Of a stretch of DNA of 43,088 nucleotides, positions 27,640-37,859 are shown piece by piece. Origin of the DNA: Deltaproteobacteria bacterium (GTDB lineage Bacteria; Desulfobacterota; Desulfuromonadia; Desulfuromonadales; JAAYDE01); assembly GCA_012729375.1 (NCBI GenBank), contig JAAYDE010000101.1, forward strand, positions 1 through 43,088. Direction: 5' to 3'. The translations under genes and the position numbers were made by a program. Position 1 is the first letter of the stretch; each line of letters begins with the position of its first letter. The notes beneath the pieces were generated by a model, which ran no database searches, had not been told where the DNA came from, and saw nothing but the letters and a program-made list of their open reading frames with translations.

Positions 27640-29337
27640 TCAGGAGGAGAGAACCATCTCGTTCAGAGCCTTGCCGGCGGGAACCATGGGAACGACGTTC
27701 TCCTCCCGTTCCACTTTGAACTCCATGATCACCGGCCCCGGCACGTCGAAGGCGCGCCGGATGGTCTCCTCCACCTCGTCGGGACGGCTGACGCTGAAGC
27801 CGACCGCTCCGTAGGCCTCGGCCAGCTTGACAAAGTCAATGGGAACCTCGAGAACGGTTTGGCTGTAGCGCCTCTGGAAGAAGAGCTGCTGCCACTGGCG
27901 CACCATCCCCAGGTAGTTGTTGTTGAGAATGACGATCTTGACCGGCAACTGAAACTGGACCAGGGTGGCCAATTCCTGGGAGTTCATCTGAAAGGAGCCG
28001 TCGCCGGAGATGTCGATGACGCGCCGTTCGGGGAAGGCGACCTGGGCGCCCAGGGCGGCGGGAAGGCCGAATCCCATGGTGCCGAGCCCCCCCGAGGTGA
28101 GGAAGGTGCGGGGGCGGCTGAAATCGAAGAACTGGGCCGTCCACATCTGATGCTGGCCGACCTCGGTGGTGATGATGGCATCATCCGGCGCCAGCTCCCG
28201 CAGCTTTTCGATGACGAACTGGGGCTTGATCACCAAAGACGACGGCGTGTAGCGCACCGGATGGCTCTCTTTCCAGGCGGCGATACGGCTTCGCCAGGAC
28301 GCGGTCTCCTCCCGTGCCCGCTTCATCTCCTCGGGGAATTCGGCCAGCTGGGTGACGATTTTTTCCAGAACATCGTGCAGGTCGCCGACGATGGGCAGAT
28401 CGACGCGGACGTTTTTCTTGATGGAGGTGGGGTCGATATCGATATGGATGATCTTGGCGTGGGGAGCGAAATGAGGGACGCTTCCCGTTACCCGGTCATC
28501 GAAACGGGCGCCCACGGCGACCAGAAGATCCGCTTCGGTGACCGCCATATTGGCATAATAGGTGCCGTGCATCCCCAGCATACCCAGGGAAAGGGGGTGC
28601 TTCTTGGGGAAGGCACCCATCCCCATGAGGGTCGTCGTTAACGGTATCTCGAGAGTCTCTGCCAGCTGGTGGAGCCAACGGGCCGCGTCGGGGGTGTTGG
28701 CGCCGCCGCCCACGTAAATCACCGGATGTTTCGCGGCCAGGATCATCTTCACCGCTTTTTCCACCTGGCGCAGATTGCCGCTGTAGGTCGGCTTGTACCC
28801 TGGCAGACTGACCGTTTCCGGGTAGTCAAAATTGGCGGATGTTACCTGGATGTCCTTGGGGAAGTCGATGAGCACCGGCCCGGGACGCCCGGTGCGGGCG
28901 ATGAAAAAGGCCTCCTTGATGATGCGGCACAGATCCTGGATATCCTTGACCAGGTAGTTATGTTTGGTGATGGGCCGGGTAATGCCGACGATATCGGCTT
29001 CCTGAAAGGCGTCGTTGCCGATCAGCGGCGTGGGCACCTGGCCGGTGATGACCACCAGCGGTACGGAATCCATGTAGGCGGTGGCTATGCCGGTCACCGT
29101 ATTGGTGGCGCCGGGACCGCTGGTGGCGATCACCACCCCGACCTTGCCGGTGGCGCGGGCGTAGCCGTCGGCGGCATGGACCGCCGCCTGTTCGTGGCGG
29201 GTCAATATGTGATGGATGGGGGAATCGACCAGGTCATCATAGATGTTGATGACCGTTCCGCCGGGAAAACCGAAAACGGTTTCGACTCCCTCCAGGCGGA
29301 GGCATTCCAGAAGTATCTTCGAACCGGTCATTTTCAC
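27640..29337 (-). CDS. ilvB: Acetolactate synthase large (catalytic) subunit
   Basis: This 565-residue thiamine-diphosphate enzyme condenses two pyruvates, or pyruvate with 2-oxobutyrate. Motifs in order are [15 protein letters not shown] near 23 and the catalytic Glu in THHE-like [17 protein letters not shown] near 47. The FAD region lies near 250-330, and the TPP motif [14 protein letters not shown] with [12 protein letters not shown] near 430-475. I choose GTG at 29337, which has GAGGAG 7 nt upstream; an ATG two codons later is also possible. It lies 40 nt after ilvD and precedes ilvN. Confidence 0.96.
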   Translation of the reverse strand: MKMTGSKILLECLRLEGVETVFGFPGGTVINIYDDLVDSPIHHILTRHEQAAVHAADGYARATGKVGVVIATSGPGATNTVTGIATAYMDSVPLVVITGQVPTPLIGNDAFQEADIVGITRPITKHNYLVKDIQDLCRIIKEAFFIARTGRPGPVLIDFPKDIQVTSANFDYPETVSLPGYKPTYSGNLRQVEKAVKMILAAKHPVIYVGGGANTPDAARWLHQLAETLEIPLTTTLMGMGAFPKKHPLSLGMLGMHGTYYANMAVTEADLLVAVGARFDDRVTGSVPHFAPHAKIIHIDIDPTSIKKNVRVDLPIVGDLHDVLEKIVTQLAEFPEEMKRAREETASWRSRIAAWKESHPVRYTPSSLVIKPQFVIEKLRELAPDDAIITTEVGQHQMWTAQFFDFSRPRTFLTSGGLGTMGFGLPAALGAQVAFPERRVIDISGDGSFQMNSQELATLVQFQLPVKIVILNNNYLGMVRQWQQLFFQRRYSQTVLEVPIDFVKLAEAYGAVGFSVSRPDEVEETIRRAFDVPGPVIMEFKVEREENVVPMVPAGKALNEMVLSS

Positions 29338-29377
29338 GTAAAAACTCCTCAAACTTCGCTTGGCCGGAAAAAAAGAT

Positions 29378-31045
29378 TTATTCCAACACGGCGCCTTTTG
29401 CCGCGTTCTGCACCAACAGGGAATAGCGTTTCAGGTATCCCTGGGTAATCTTTGGCCGGAATGGCTTGAGATGGGCCCGCCGCTCAGCGATCTCGGCGGC
29501 TGTCAAGTCCGCTTCAAGCAAGTGGCGTTCCAGCGAAATGCGGATACGGTCGCCGTCTTTCAGCAGAGCGATCAACCCCCCCTCGGCGGCTTCGGGGGAG
29601 ACATGACCGATACAGGCGCCGCGGGTTCCTCCGGAAAAACGCCCGTCGGTAATCAAAGCGACGCTCTCCCCCAAGCCCTGGCCCATGATGTACGAGGTCG
29701 GAGCCAGCATCTCCTGCATGCCGGGGCCCCCCTTGGGACCCTCGTAGCGGATTACCACCACATGCCCCGGCCTGACCTTCCCCGCCAGAATGCCCTCACA
29801 GGCTTCGCTCTGGCTGTCGAAGATAATGGCCTCGCCTTCAAAATTGAGCATCGACGGAGCCACCCCCGCTTTTTTGACCACCGCCCCCTGCTCCGCCAGG
29901 TTGCCGTGAAGAATGGTCAGGCCGCCGTCGGCGGAATAGGGGGTGTGCAGGGATCGAATGACTTCGCGATCCAACACTCGGGCGGCGGCGATGTTTTCAC
30001 CCAGAGTCTGGCCCGTAACCGTGAGGCAAGAGGGGTCGATCAATCCGGGAATGGTCGATATCTCCCTGAGAATGGCGCTGACCCCGCCGGCGCGGTCCAC
30101 ATCCTCGATGTGAAAATGGGAGGAGGGCGAAACCTTGCAGATGTTGGGGCAGCGTTCCGATATCTTGTTGATGTGGACGAGATCATAGGCCACCTGGGCC
30201 TCATGGGCGATGGCCAGGGTGTGGAGAACGGTATTGGTGCTCCCGCCCATGGCCATGTCGAGGGCGAAGGCATTGTCAATGGCGGCCGCGGTGACGATGT
30301 CCCGGGGCAGGGGGCCGGCGACGGTCGCCATGGCCACGCTGCGGCGCGCCGCGGCGCGGTAGAGATCCTGGCGGCGGGGATCGACGGCGAGAACGGTGCC
30401 GTTGCCGGGCAGAGCGATGCCGATCGCTTCGCAAAGGCAGTTCATCGAATTGGCGGTGAACATTCCGGAACAGGAGCCGCACCCCGGGCAGGCGTGCTTC
30501 TCGATGGCCGCCAACTCGGCATCACTTATCTTGTGCTGGCCGTGGGCTGCCACCCCTTCAAACACGCTGATGAGGTCCAGAGCCTTGCCGTCCGGACTTT
30601 TCCCGGCGGCCATCGGGCCGCCGCTGACAAAGATGGTGGGGATGTTGACCCGCAAAGCCCCCATGAGCATGCCGGGGATGATTTTATCGCAGTTGGGAAT
30701 GCAGATCAGGGCGTCAAAACAATGGGCACTGACCATTGACTCGACACAATCGGCAATCAGTTCGCGGCTCGGCAGGGAATACTTCATGCCGTCATGGCCC
30801 ATGGCCACGCCGTCGCAGATGCCGATGGTATTGAATTCGAAGGGGACGCCGCCGGCCCGGCGGATTTCATCCTTGATCACGGCGGAAACGCGGTCGAGAT
30901 GGACATGGCCGGGGATGATCTCGTCAAAGGAATTGCAGACGCCGATAAACGGCTTGCCGAAATCTTCATCCTGCAAACCGACGGCACGGAGTAGGCTGCG
31001 GTGCGGCGCCCTGACCCAACCCTTTTTGATTTTATCGCTGTTCAT
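29378..31045 (-). CDS. ilvD: Dihydroxy-acid dehydratase
   Basis: IlvD dehydrates dihydroxy acids to 2-oxo acids, including 2-oxoisovalerate used by LeuA. The 555 residues carry the Fe-S cysteines in [11 protein letters not shown] near 47, [12 protein letters not shown] near 118 and [19 protein letters not shown] near 187-205, and the C-terminal [10 protein letters not shown] block. ATG at 31045 follows AAGAGGTGG at about 6 nt and matches the family N-terminus [20 protein letters not shown]. It is the first biosynthetic gene after the 24-bp hairpin at 31105-31158. Confidence 0.97.
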   Translation of the reverse strand: MNSDKIKKGWVRAPHRSLLRAVGLQDEDFGKPFIGVCNSFDEIIPGHVHLDRVSAVIKDEIRRAGGVPFEFNTIGICDGVAMGHDGMKYSLPSRELIADCVESMVSAHCFDALICIPNCDKIIPGMLMGALRVNIPTIFVSGGPMAAGKSPDGKALDLISVFEGVAAHGQHKISDAELAAIEKHACPGCGSCSGMFTANSMNCLCEAIGIALPGNGTVLAVDPRRQDLYRAAARRSVAMATVAGPLPRDIVTAAAIDNAFALDMAMGGSTNTVLHTLAIAHEAQVAYDLVHINKISERCPNICKVSPSSHFHIEDVDRAGGVSAILREISTIPGLIDPSCLTVTGQTLGENIAAARVLDREVIRSLHTPYSADGGLTILHGNLAEQGAVVKKAGVAPSMLNFEGEAIIFDSQSEACEGILAGKVRPGHVVVIRYEGPKGGPGMQEMLAPTSYIMGQGLGESVALITDGRFSGGTRGACIGHVSPEAAEGGLIALLKDGDRIRISLERHLLEADLTAAEIAERRAHLKPFRPKITQGYLKRYSLLVQNAAKGAVLE

Positions 31046-31104
31046 ATTGCCACCTCTTAAAATTAACCCCATGAAAGCTCAGGAAAAGGTCCCGACAACG
31101 GCGC

Positions 31105-31158
31105 CCCTGATAATTGAAAGGGTTCGGGCCAGAACCCGAACCCTTTCAATTATCAGGG
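31105..31158. terminator. 24-bp perfect inverted repeat between DUF465 gene and ilvD
   Basis: Bases 31105-31128 are the exact reverse complement of 31135-31158, with a 6-nt loop CCAGAA. The core word is GAAAGGGTTCGGG. Neither side has a T-run, so it does not look like an ordinary intrinsic terminator. It lies 14 nt after the DUF465 stop and 59 nt before the ilvD start. It may separate expression of the two genes, stabilise an RNA end, or attenuate ilv transcription. Confidence 0.6.
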
Positions 31159-31172
31159 AGATGGGAAACCAG

Positions 31173-31394
31173 TCATTGGCGATAGTTTTTGCGGATACTT
31201 TCCATTTCATCCTTGCCGGCCAGTTTCAGTTTCTGGATGTTCTTTCGCTCGAACTCTTCCTCAGGGGTCAGAAAACGCTTGCCGTTCAACCGGGCCAGTT
31301 CCTTTTCCAGCAGCACGTGTTCTTCGTAGAGTTTACGAAAGCGGGGATTTTCTTCCCGCAACTGCCGGATCAACTGCATTTCTTTTTCATCCAT
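31173..31394 (-). CDS. DUF465/YdcH-family small protein
   Basis: This 73-residue, highly charged and probably wholly helical protein opens MDEKEMQLIRQLREENPRF (family-typical) and has YEEHVLLEKELARL and EEEFERKNIQKLKLAGKDEM segments. It matches DUF465 (YdcH). The ATG at 31394 follows GAGGAGG at 7 nt; the upstream extension to 31469 is intergenic. A good promoter lies just upstream, so this gene is first in the transcript that may continue into ilvD. The molecular role of the family is unknown. Confidence 0.88.
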   Translation of the reverse strand: MDEKEMQLIRQLREENPRFRKLYEEHVLLEKELARLNGKRFLTPEEEFERKNIQKLKLAGKDEMESIRKNYRQ

Positions 31395-31440
31395 CGAAAA
31401 CCTCCTCGGCGACGGCTCCGCAGCCAGTGATAGTTCTCCA

Positions 31441-31469
31441 AAAATAAAAAAAACAACTACTTTTGTCAA
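31441..31469 (-). promoter_or_regulatory. Sigma-70-like promoter for DUF465 and probably the ilv genes
   Basis: TTGACA (31469-31464), a 17-nt spacer and TATTTT (31446-31441) on the minus strand. The spacer is AT-rich. It lies between the tsaB stop (31477) and the DUF465 start (31394), so a new transcript begins here. The perfect -35 box and ideal spacing make it the best promoter match in the window. Confidence 0.7.
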
Positions 31470-31476
31470 CGGGCAA

Positions 31477-32181
31477 TCATCGCGAAGCCATTTTTGCAGC
31501 CCAGGCGATTTCCGCCTCCGAAGGACGGATGTAGACCGGGCACAACCGCTCTGGTGAGACGCCGTGCCCCTCTATGTATCCCCGCCACGCCAGCAGGGCG
31601 GCGTTGGAGGCCCGCGGCAGGTGCGTTGGTTCCGGCGGGAAAAAAGCCCGCCCTTTTATTCCCTTTTCCAATAGCGCATGATAGGCCAAAGCGCCGCTGC
31701 CGATAAAAACGGCCGCACCGGAAAGGGTGGCCAGCAATCGCTCCGGAGCCAGGACTGTTTCCTTGCCAAGGGCTTCGGGAAATCCCTGACGGCAGTCGAA
31801 GGGGGCGGCATAGACCTCGTTTTTACGGGCGTCGATGAGGGACCAGACCGGAAAACGGCAAAAGGGAAGCTGCATGGCCAGTGTGGCCAGGGAGGATACG
31901 CCGACCACCGGTCGCTGCCGGGCCAGGGCCAATCCTTTGACCGTCGCCAGGCCGACCCGCAGGCCGGTAAAGGATCCGGGGCCGACGACGGCCGCAAAGA
32001 GGTCCAGGTCACCGATGGCCCAACCGGTGCGCTGGAGAAGTTCCGCCACGGCTCCCAGCAAATGGACGGTGTGATGCTCGGCGGTATTGATGAACGTTTC
32101 TCCGAGAAGCTGGTCTCCCTGCGACAAAGCGATGCTGGCACAGGGGGTGGAGGTGTCGAGGGTCAGCTGTCTTTCAGCCAC
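31477..32181 (-). CDS. tsaB: tRNA N6-threonylcarbamoyladenosine modification protein TsaB
   Basis: This 234-residue ASKHA-fold protein partners TsaD and TsaE in making t6A37 on ANN-decoding tRNAs. It shows LTLDTSTPCASIAL at the start, AVVGPGSFTGLRVGLATVKGLA near 65-86 (the TsaB hallmark, split here as VVGPGSFTGLRVG), and SSLATLAMQ near 96. The ATG at 32181 overlaps the rseP end by 8 bases, so translation is coupled. It is the last gene of the uppS-cdsA-dxr-rseP-tsaB operon. Confidence 0.95.
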   Translation of the reverse strand: MAERQLTLDTSTPCASIALSQGDQLLGETFINTAEHHTVHLLGAVAELLQRTGWAIGDLDLFAAVVGPGSFTGLRVGLATVKGLALARQRPVVGVSSLATLAMQLPFCRFPVWSLIDARKNEVYAAPFDCRQGFPEALGKETVLAPERLLATLSGAAVFIGSGALAYHALLEKGIKGRAFFPPEPTHLPRASNAALLAWRGYIEGHGVSPERLCPVYIRPSEAEIAWAAKMASR

Positions 32182-33517
32182 TCCCGCCTCCCAAAAAAAG
32201 CCGGACCAGATCGTTGTAGAAGGCCAAGCCCATCAACAGCAGGAGAAAAACCAAACCGATCTGTTGGGCCAGCTCCCGGGTGCGCAGGGACAAGGGGCGA
32301 CGGATCACCATCTCGCAGAAATTGAAAAAGATATGACCGCCATCGAGGATTGGGATCGGCAACAGGTTGAGGATGCCTAGTTGTATGCTTAAAAAGGCCA
32401 GGATCGACAAAATGCTGGTGAAATCGGTCTGGGCGGCATGGCCGGCGAGCTGGACGACGGTGATCGGCCCGCCGATGTTTTTGGCCGATACCTCGCCGAA
32501 CAGCAGTTTCTTGATAAAGAGAAAGGTGAGCTCGATCAGATCCCAGGTTCTGGAGGCTCCCTCCCGGATCGAATCAGCCAGGCCGAAACGCTTGGTGACG
32601 GTTTCCTGAAGCGGAGCGATGCCGATCAGATAAAGGGAGGCCGTCCCCCGTTCTTCCTTTTCCGCCCAGATGGTGAATTCGACTCGTTCCCCCTGCCGGT
32701 CCACGAGGTAGCGACCCGGTTTTTCCTTCAGTTCCTGAACGATTTCCCGGATGTCGTACCAGGAATCGATTTGACGCTCGTCGATGGCCAGGATCAGGTC
32801 ACCGATCTTCATGCCCGCCTTGGCCGCAGCGCGACCAGGCATCAGGGCGCCGATCCGGGCATCCTGCTGCGGAAGAAGGCCAAGGGACTGCAAGCCTTCC
32901 AGACCGCCATCCTTGGGATCGGCCAAGATGACGGCGATTTTTTCCTCGTCGCGTTCCAAGGTAAAACGCAACGGGGCGCCGAGATTCGCAAGAATCGCTT
33001 TTTCCGCGCCTTCCCAAGAGGAAACCGGTTTTTCGTTGACCGCAAGGATACAGTCGTGCGCCTGGAAGCCGGCACTCATCCCTTTCGATGGGGAGGCCAC
33101 ATAACCGATGCACGGGGGCTTTTCAAGGAAGGCCGGCATCGGCACGCCGATCAGGTAGGCCCAGGGAAGCAGGAGAAAGGGGAACAGCAGATTCATGACC
33201 GGCCCCGCCAGCACAATGAGGGTTCTCTGCAGGGGGGATTTGGCGGCAAAGGAGCGTTCCTCGTCGGCGGGGAGAAGCTCCAGGTTTTCATCCTCCTTTT
33301 CAGGATGTTCGCCGAGCATCTGGACATATCCGCCGAGGGGCACGGCGCAGATCTTGTACTCCGTTTCTCCCCATTTCCGCGACAGCAGGCGGGGACCGAA
33401 GCCGAGGGAAAATTTGAGGACCTTTACATTCATGAATTTGGCCACGCAAAAATGGCCGAGTTCGTGGATGAAGATCAATATCCCCAGCATAAGGATACCG
33501 GCGAGAATGGTCATCAT
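32174..33517 (-). CDS. rseP: Site-2 protease RseP
   Basis: The 447-residue zinc metalloprotease cleaves within membranes, typically in anti-sigma-factor turnover. HELGH lies near 19-23 in the first helix, and the third ligand is in [13 protein letters not shown] near 390. Two PDZ domains lie between them (about 125-205 and 210-290), and [16 protein letters not shown] near 105 is the second core helix. The ATG overlaps the dxr stop, and its own end overlaps tsaB. The order uppS-cdsA-dxr-rseP is widely conserved in bacteria. Confidence 0.96.
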   Translation of the reverse strand: MMTILAGILMLGILIFIHELGHFCVAKFMNVKVLKFSLGFGPRLLSRKWGETEYKICAVPLGGYVQMLGEHPEKEDENLELLPADEERSFAAKSPLQRTLIVLAGPVMNLLFPFLLLPWAYLIGVPMPAFLEKPPCIGYVASPSKGMSAGFQAHDCILAVNEKPVSSWEGAEKAILANLGAPLRFTLERDEEKIAVILADPKDGGLEGLQSLGLLPQQDARIGALMPGRAAAKAGMKIGDLILAIDERQIDSWYDIREIVQELKEKPGRYLVDRQGERVEFTIWAEKEERGTASLYLIGIAPLQETVTKRFGLADSIREGASRTWDLIELTFLFIKKLLFGEVSAKNIGGPITVVQLAGHAAQTDFTSILSILAFLSIQLGILNLLPIPILDGGHIFFNFCEMVIRRPLSLRTRELAQQIGLVFLLLLMGLAFYNDLVRLFLGGGSG

Positions 33518-34686
33518 AAACCCTCCACCAGGGCGGTTGCGGAGATCATGGCCGCGGTTTCCCGTCCCCAGCGGTCGGCGGCGAGAACCGTTTCCAGATC
33601 CCGGATGGGCACGGGCTCGTGCCGCTCCAAAGTGCGGCGGATGACCAGAGGAATATCCGGAAAAGCGATCTCTCCCAGAAGAAAACGCTCCACGGCGACT
33701 TCGTTGGCGGCGTTGAGGACGGCAGGGGCGGTTCCTCCATGCTGCAAAGCTTCATAAGCCAGTCCCAGGCATGGAAAGCGCCGCGAATCGACCTCGAGGA
33801 AGGTCAGCTTCCCCAACGCGCAGAGGTCCAGAGGGGGCAGATCGAGGGAAATCCTCTCCGGATAGGAGAGGGCGTAGGCGATGGGGGTTTTCATATCGGG
33901 GATCCCCAGTTGGGCGATGACCGCGCCGTCGCGGTACTCGACCATGGAGTGAACGATGCTTTGCGGATGAATATGGACATCGATTTTATCCGCCGGCACG
34001 TCGAAAAGCCAGCGGGCTTCGATTACCTCCAGCCCTTTGTTCATCATCGTGGCGGAATCGATGGTAATTTTCCTTCCCATGTGCCAGTTGGGATGAATCA
34101 GTGCCGCGGCGGGGGTCACCTTTCGTAACTGGTCGAGGGGCAGATCCCGGAAAGGGCCCCCCGAAGCGGTGAGAATGAGCCGACGGACATCTTTTCTGCG
34201 GTGCCCCTGAAGAGATTGAAAGATGGCGGAATGCTCGCTGTCGACGGGAAAAAGCTGAACATTGCGGCGGCGGACCGTTTCCATGATCAGGGGACCGGCG
34301 GCCACCAGGGTCTCCTTGTTGGCCAGGGCTACATCCTTGCCTGCCTCGATGGCGGCCAGCGTGGGAATGAGGCCCGCCGAGCCGACGATGGCGGAGATCA
34401 CCAAATCTGTTTCGGCCCCGCTGGCACAGGCCGTCAACCCCTCCGCACCGAAAAGGATCTCCGTCCCGTGGCTGGTGGCGAGGCGTTGTTTCAGTTGTGC
34501 CGCCCGCTCCTCATCGGGGACCGCCACCCTTATGGGTGAGAACCGGCGAACCTGGTCGGCCAGCAGGTTGAGGTTGCTGTTGCCGGTGAGGGCGCTTACC
34601 CGGAATCGGTCCGGGTGAGCGGCGACGATTTCCAGAGCACTGGTGCCGATGGAACCGGTACTGCCGAGGATGGCCAGATTCTTCAT
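33514..34686 (-). CDS. dxr: 1-deoxy-D-xylulose 5-phosphate reductoisomerase
   Basis: DXR (IspC) makes 2-C-methyl-D-erythritol 4-phosphate in the MEP isoprenoid pathway. The 390 residues open with the NADPH motif [25 protein letters not shown] near 120, [13 protein letters not shown] near 147, and [23 protein letters not shown] near 200-222 (metal and substrate residues; split here as HPNWHMG and [11 protein letters not shown]) follow. The gene begins 25 nt after cdsA ends and overlaps rseP by 4 bases. Confidence 0.97.
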   Translation of the reverse strand: MKNLAILGSTGSIGTSALEIVAAHPDRFRVSALTGNSNLNLLADQVRRFSPIRVAVPDEERAAQLKQRLATSHGTEILFGAEGLTACASGAETDLVISAIVGSAGLIPTLAAIEAGKDVALANKETLVAAGPLIMETVRRRNVQLFPVDSEHSAIFQSLQGHRRKDVRRLILTASGGPFRDLPLDQLRKVTPAAALIHPNWHMGRKITIDSATMMNKGLEVIEARWLFDVPADKIDVHIHPQSIVHSMVEYRDGAVIAQLGIPDMKTPIAYALSYPERISLDLPPLDLCALGKLTFLEVDSRRFPCLGLAYEALQHGGTAPAVLNAANEVAVERFLLGEIAFPDIPLVIRRTLERHEPVPIRDLETVLAADRWGRETAAMISATALVEGL

Positions 34687-34711
34687 GGCATAGCATCAAT
34701 CCGCAAACTTT

Positions 34712-35509
34712 TCATGCAGCGACGAGCCGAGCATAGTAATAAACCGCCGGGAAAGCGAAAAGGAGGCTGTCGAGGCGGTCGAGAAGCCCACCATGGCCGG
34801 GGATGGCGGAACCGGAGTCTTTCACCCCGTAACTGCGCTTGATCAGCGACTCAAAAAGGTCTCCCAGCGGTCCCAGCACTCCCAGCAGAAGGCTGATCGC
34901 GAGACAGTCGATCGGTTTCAGAGATGGGAAAAATATTACCTTGGCAAGAACAACGGCGCTCATGCTTCCGGCCATTCCTCCGGCGAGACCCTCCCAGCTT
35001 TTTTTGGGGCTGATGGCCGGGTAAAGACGGTGGCGGCCCAGAGACGAGCCGACGAAATAGGCCGCGGAATCGTTGATCATGACGGCTGCCAAGGCCAAAA
35101 ATATCCATTTCCTTCCATTCGGCAGATCGATGAGCAGGTTCAGATGGCCGAGAAGAAGAGGGATGTAGAGAAAACCCAGGAAGACCAGTCCAAGATGATT
35201 GATCACCGTCTGCAGATCCTGAAAGCGAAGCAGAAAAAGGATCGCCGCAAGTATGAAAAGCAAAACCCAGATGCCCCAGGGGAGGCCGCTTTTCTGCCAT
35301 TGGGGGAGCCAGACAAGTAAAGAACCGGCAAGGATAGCCAGACCTTTTTCCAGGCCGCGCTGCTGCGGCAGACAGATGGAGTAAAACTCGAAAAGCCCCC
35401 AACCCGCCAGGATCATGACAATGCCGCCGAACCAGGGCCGGGGCGCAAGGGTGATCACCAGGACCAGCAGGGGTATGGCCACCAGAGCGGTAAGGATCCG
35501 TTGTTTGAT
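34712..35509 (-). CDS. cdsA: Phosphatidate cytidylyltransferase, with apparent ATC start
   Basis: CdsA makes CDP-diacylglycerol from phosphatidate and CTP in the membrane, feeding PssA. The protein has about eight hydrophobic helices and the C-terminal signature RSYGVKDSGSAIPGHGGLLDRLDSL (seen as SYGVKDSGSAIPGHGG). Family proteins usually begin M-x-K-Q-R-x-x-T-A. That block is present as KQRILTALVAIPLL, but directly in front of it stands ATC at 35507-35509, with GGGAGG 5 nt upstream. The nearest normal start is GTG at 35482, which would drop the conserved KQR. I annotate from the ATC and flag it. The gene begins 2 nt after the uppS stop. Confidence 0.9.
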   Translation of the reverse strand: MKQRILTALVAIPLLVLVITLAPRPWFGGIVMILAGWGLFEFYSICLPQQRGLEKGLAILAGSLLVWLPQWQKSGLPWGIWVLLFILAAILFLLRFQDLQTVINHLGLVFLGFLYIPLLLGHLNLLIDLPNGRKWIFLALAAVMINDSAAYFVGSSLGRHRLYPAISPKKSWEGLAGGMAGSMSAVVLAKVIFFPSLKPIDCLAISLLLGVLGPLGDLFESLIKRSYGVKDSGSAIPGHGGLLDRLDSLLFAFPAVYYYARLVAA

Positions 35510-35511
35510 GG

Positions 35512-36261
35512 CTACCTCCCGCCGGCGAAGAGACTTTTTTCCGGTTCTGGGCGGACCAGACCAAAACGCCGCTTGCGTCGGGAAAATTCCTCGAGGGCCG
35601 ATAAAAGTTCTTGTTTCCCGAAGTCGGGCCAGGTCACGTCGGAAAAAACCATTTCGCTGTAGGCCAATTGCCAGAGCAGGAAATTGCTGATTCTTTTTTC
35701 TCCGCCGGTGCGGATCAGCAAGTCGGGATCGGGCAGATCAGCGGTATCGAGGCAGCTGGAAAAGGTGTCCTCATCGATGTCTTGGACGCCAAGCCGGCCC
35801 TCTTTGACATCCATGGCCAAACAGCGCGCAGCGCGGGTGATTTCGTCCCGTCCTCCATAGGAGAGAGCCAGGGTGAGCACCATTTCATGACAGTTGGCGG
35901 TCTTCGCCACTGTCGCTGCAATCTCCTGGCGGGCGCCCTCAGGCAGCCGTTCTTTGGCGCCGATGACATGGAAATGGATACCCTTGGCAGCCATCTGGGG
36001 GGCTTCTTCGCGCAGAAACTGAACCAAAAGACGCATCAGCCCATCGACCTCGCCTTGGGGCCTTCCCCAGTTTTCGGTACTGAAGGCGAAAAGGGTCAGA
36101 AAACCGATCCCCAGCCGGCGGCACTCTTCCACCACTCGGCGCACGCTTTTGGCCCCCTCTCGGTGACCGGCGATGCGGGGCAGCATCCGTTTTTCGGCCC
36201 AGCGGCCGTTGCCGTCCATGATGATGGCGAGATGACGGGGAATTTCCATGAAAGACACCAT
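35512..36261 (-). CDS. uppS: Isoprenyl transferase (undecaprenyl diphosphate synthase)
   Basis: This cis-prenyltransferase builds undecaprenyl diphosphate, the lipid carrier for peptidoglycan. The 249 residues hold IIMDGNGRWAEKR with catalytic D16, FAFSTENWGRP near 70-80, LSYGGRDEI near 145, and the C-terminal DLLIRTGGEKRISNFLLWQ block near 195. It heads the operon with cdsA, dxr, rseP and tsaB. ATG at 36261 has AAGAGAA about 7 nt upstream; an ATG four codons later is possible. Confidence 0.96.
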   Translation of the reverse strand: MVSFMEIPRHLAIIMDGNGRWAEKRMLPRIAGHREGAKSVRRVVEECRRLGIGFLTLFAFSTENWGRPQGEVDGLMRLLVQFLREEAPQMAAKGIHFHVIGAKERLPEGARQEIAATVAKTANCHEMVLTLALSYGGRDEITRAARCLAMDVKEGRLGVQDIDEDTFSSCLDTADLPDPDLLIRTGGEKRISNFLLWQLAYSEMVFSDVTWPDFGKQELLSALEEFSRRKRRFGLVRPEPEKSLFAGGR

Positions 36262-36474
36262 TTCGAGTTCTCTTGAAAAATAAAAGCTAACACGAAAATC
36301 CTTGACCTAGCAAGGGCGGGAATCCTCCCGGTGAAAGAACTTTTCTCCAAGGTTCCCTTCAATGTTCCAAAAAATGATTTGCCGGCGGCGGGAATTTTGT
36401 TATATGTGCTATTGTAGGTTCCCGGTTCTCCAGAGTTGCGGTTATTCCCCGGCCAAGAGAGCCCGGTTTTTTTT

Positions 36475-37401
36475 ATGAGATTTTTCGTCCTTTGGAAAAT
36501 TTTTCCGGCAACCGTGTTTTTTTTAACGGTATTGACGGCAGGTGATTTCTTTCTCTCTCGTGATAGCGGTAGTTTGCGAGAGGAGGCCTTGGTACGTCCA
36601 AAGGTTGTTACCCCCCAGAGCCATGCGCAGGTCAAGGATCTCTTTTCTTCCCTCAATTACAACTGGGAAACGGCGGGTGAGTTCGCCCCATCCCTCCTGC
36701 TGACTTCTCTTCCTCCCGATCTGGACAGCATCCCCGATATCGCTGAAAAAAAACGGATTTTTTTCCTTTCATTGTTGCCGGCGGCGCTATTGGCCAACCA
36801 GGAAATCGTCCGCCAAAGGGAGCGTCTCATCGACCTGTTTCGCCGTTTTGATGAAGGACTGGAACTGTTCGCGGAAGAGGAGGAGTATATAAATGCTCTG
36901 GCCCGCGAGTACAAAATCACCGGGGATCCTCTCGCTGCCACGGAAATACGGGCACTCCTTTTAAAAAGGGTGGATATCATACCGCCGGCTCTGGTCTTGG
37001 CCCAGGCGGCCTGCGAATCGGGCTACGGCACGTCGCGTTTTTCCAAAATGGGCAACAACATTTTCGGGGAATGGAGCTTTATTCCCGGTACCGGCATGGT
37101 TCCCAGGCAAAGACCTGCAGGGGCCACCTACGAGGTGCGGCGTTTCAACACTCTTTTTGAATCGGTTCGTTCCTACATCAACAACCTCAACACTCACAGG
37201 GCTTATACCGAACTCCGCGACATCCGTTCTCAATTGCGCTCTGCCGGCTCGGCTTTGCGGGGGGACAAGCTTGCCGCAGGGCTGCGGCTCTATTCCAGTC
37301 AGCGGGAAAGATATGTGAACCATATTCGGAAGATCATCCTCCACAATAAACTGTTTCGCTTTTCCGAGACCCAATTGCTGTTTTTCAAGTTGCAGGTGTA
37401 G
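36475..37401 (+). CDS. Bax-like glucosaminidase-domain protein
   Basis: The 308-residue product has an uncleaved or cleavable N-terminal signal (FFVLWKIFPATVFFLTVLTAG), so it is probably periplasmic or membrane-anchored. The C-terminal half resembles E. coli Bax and the glucosaminidase (lysozyme-like) fold: LVLAQAACESGYGTSRF with likely catalytic E181, then GNNIFGEWSFIPGTGMVP, then ESVRSYINNLNTH. It probably cleaves peptidoglycan glycan strands. The frame also opens at a TTG at 36436, but ATG at 36475 gives the cleaner signal sequence. It reads divergently from uppS, and the region downstream has no clear terminator. Confidence 0.85.
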   Translation: MRFFVLWKIFPATVFFLTVLTAGDFFLSRDSGSLREEALVRPKVVTPQSHAQVKDLFSSLNYNWETAGEFAPSLLLTSLPPDLDSIPDIAEKKRIFFLSLLPAALLANQEIVRQRERLIDLFRRFDEGLELFAEEEEYINALAREYKITGDPLAATEIRALLLKRVDIIPPALVLAQAACESGYGTSRFSKMGNNIFGEWSFIPGTGMVPRQRPAGATYEVRRFNTLFESVRSYINNLNTHRAYTELRDIRSQLRSAGSALRGDKLAAGLRLYSSQRERYVNHIRKIILHNKLFRFSETQLLFFKLQV

Positions 37402-37814
37402 AATTTTTTCCGCTTCCTTCACCTGAATCCTCCCTTCTGGTGTCCTTAGTTTCTATCCGAAATAGGTTTTTTGCCTTGTTCCGGTGTTATCGCCCCGAGC
37501 TCTTGTTTGGGCGCCGAACCAATGGTACGTCTCCGCGCAAGCATTGGGCTTCCTGGGCCTCGCCAAAAATTTCTTGTTTCAGCTGGGAAAACTGGGCCTG
37601 TTTTCTTCTGAATGGCCGAAGGGACACTTCGTAGAGATTTCCTCCTGCGCCCAGTGCCTCGTTTTCTATTTTTCAACCTAACTGACCGATAAAACCCCCT
37701 TTGCCATCCCCGGCGGGGACGCTGAGAACCCAGGCGAGGGCGGGGCACGCCCCTTCCTTTTGCATGCTCTCTGGATGGGTGGTGAATTTTTTCAGGGAGA
37801 TACCGGCGGCAGGT
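37402..37814. other. Gene-free gap between convergent Bax-like and RSH genes
   Basis: About 410 bases without a credible gene. Short frames on both strands lack ribosome sites and family matches. A GC-rich patch at about 37700-37760 has small inverted repeats (ATCCCCGGCGGGGA and GGGGCACGCCCC) that slightly resemble part of a GEMM riboswitch, but the conserved core is absent. The 3' edge holds the RSH terminator. Confidence 0.6.
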
Positions 37815-37859
37815 AAAAAAAGCGAGAGCGATTAGTCTCCGGGATCTAATCGGCGCTCT
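37815..37859 (-). terminator. Rho-independent terminator overlapping the RSH stop codon
   Basis: On the minus strand AGAGC-GCC-GATTAG pairs with CTAATCGCTCT (3-nt bulge, 10-nt loop), then CGC and seven T. The GATTAG of the 5' arm contains the TAG stop of the RSH gene. It ends the tlyA-HIT-RSH gene series. Confidence 0.8.

Noticed and set aside
37690..37760. GEMM-like (cyclic di-GMP) riboswitch fragment, with GGGGACGC after a hairpin
   Set aside because: The upstream GGCAAACC-type core and the second helix are not found, and no gene follows in the right orientation.
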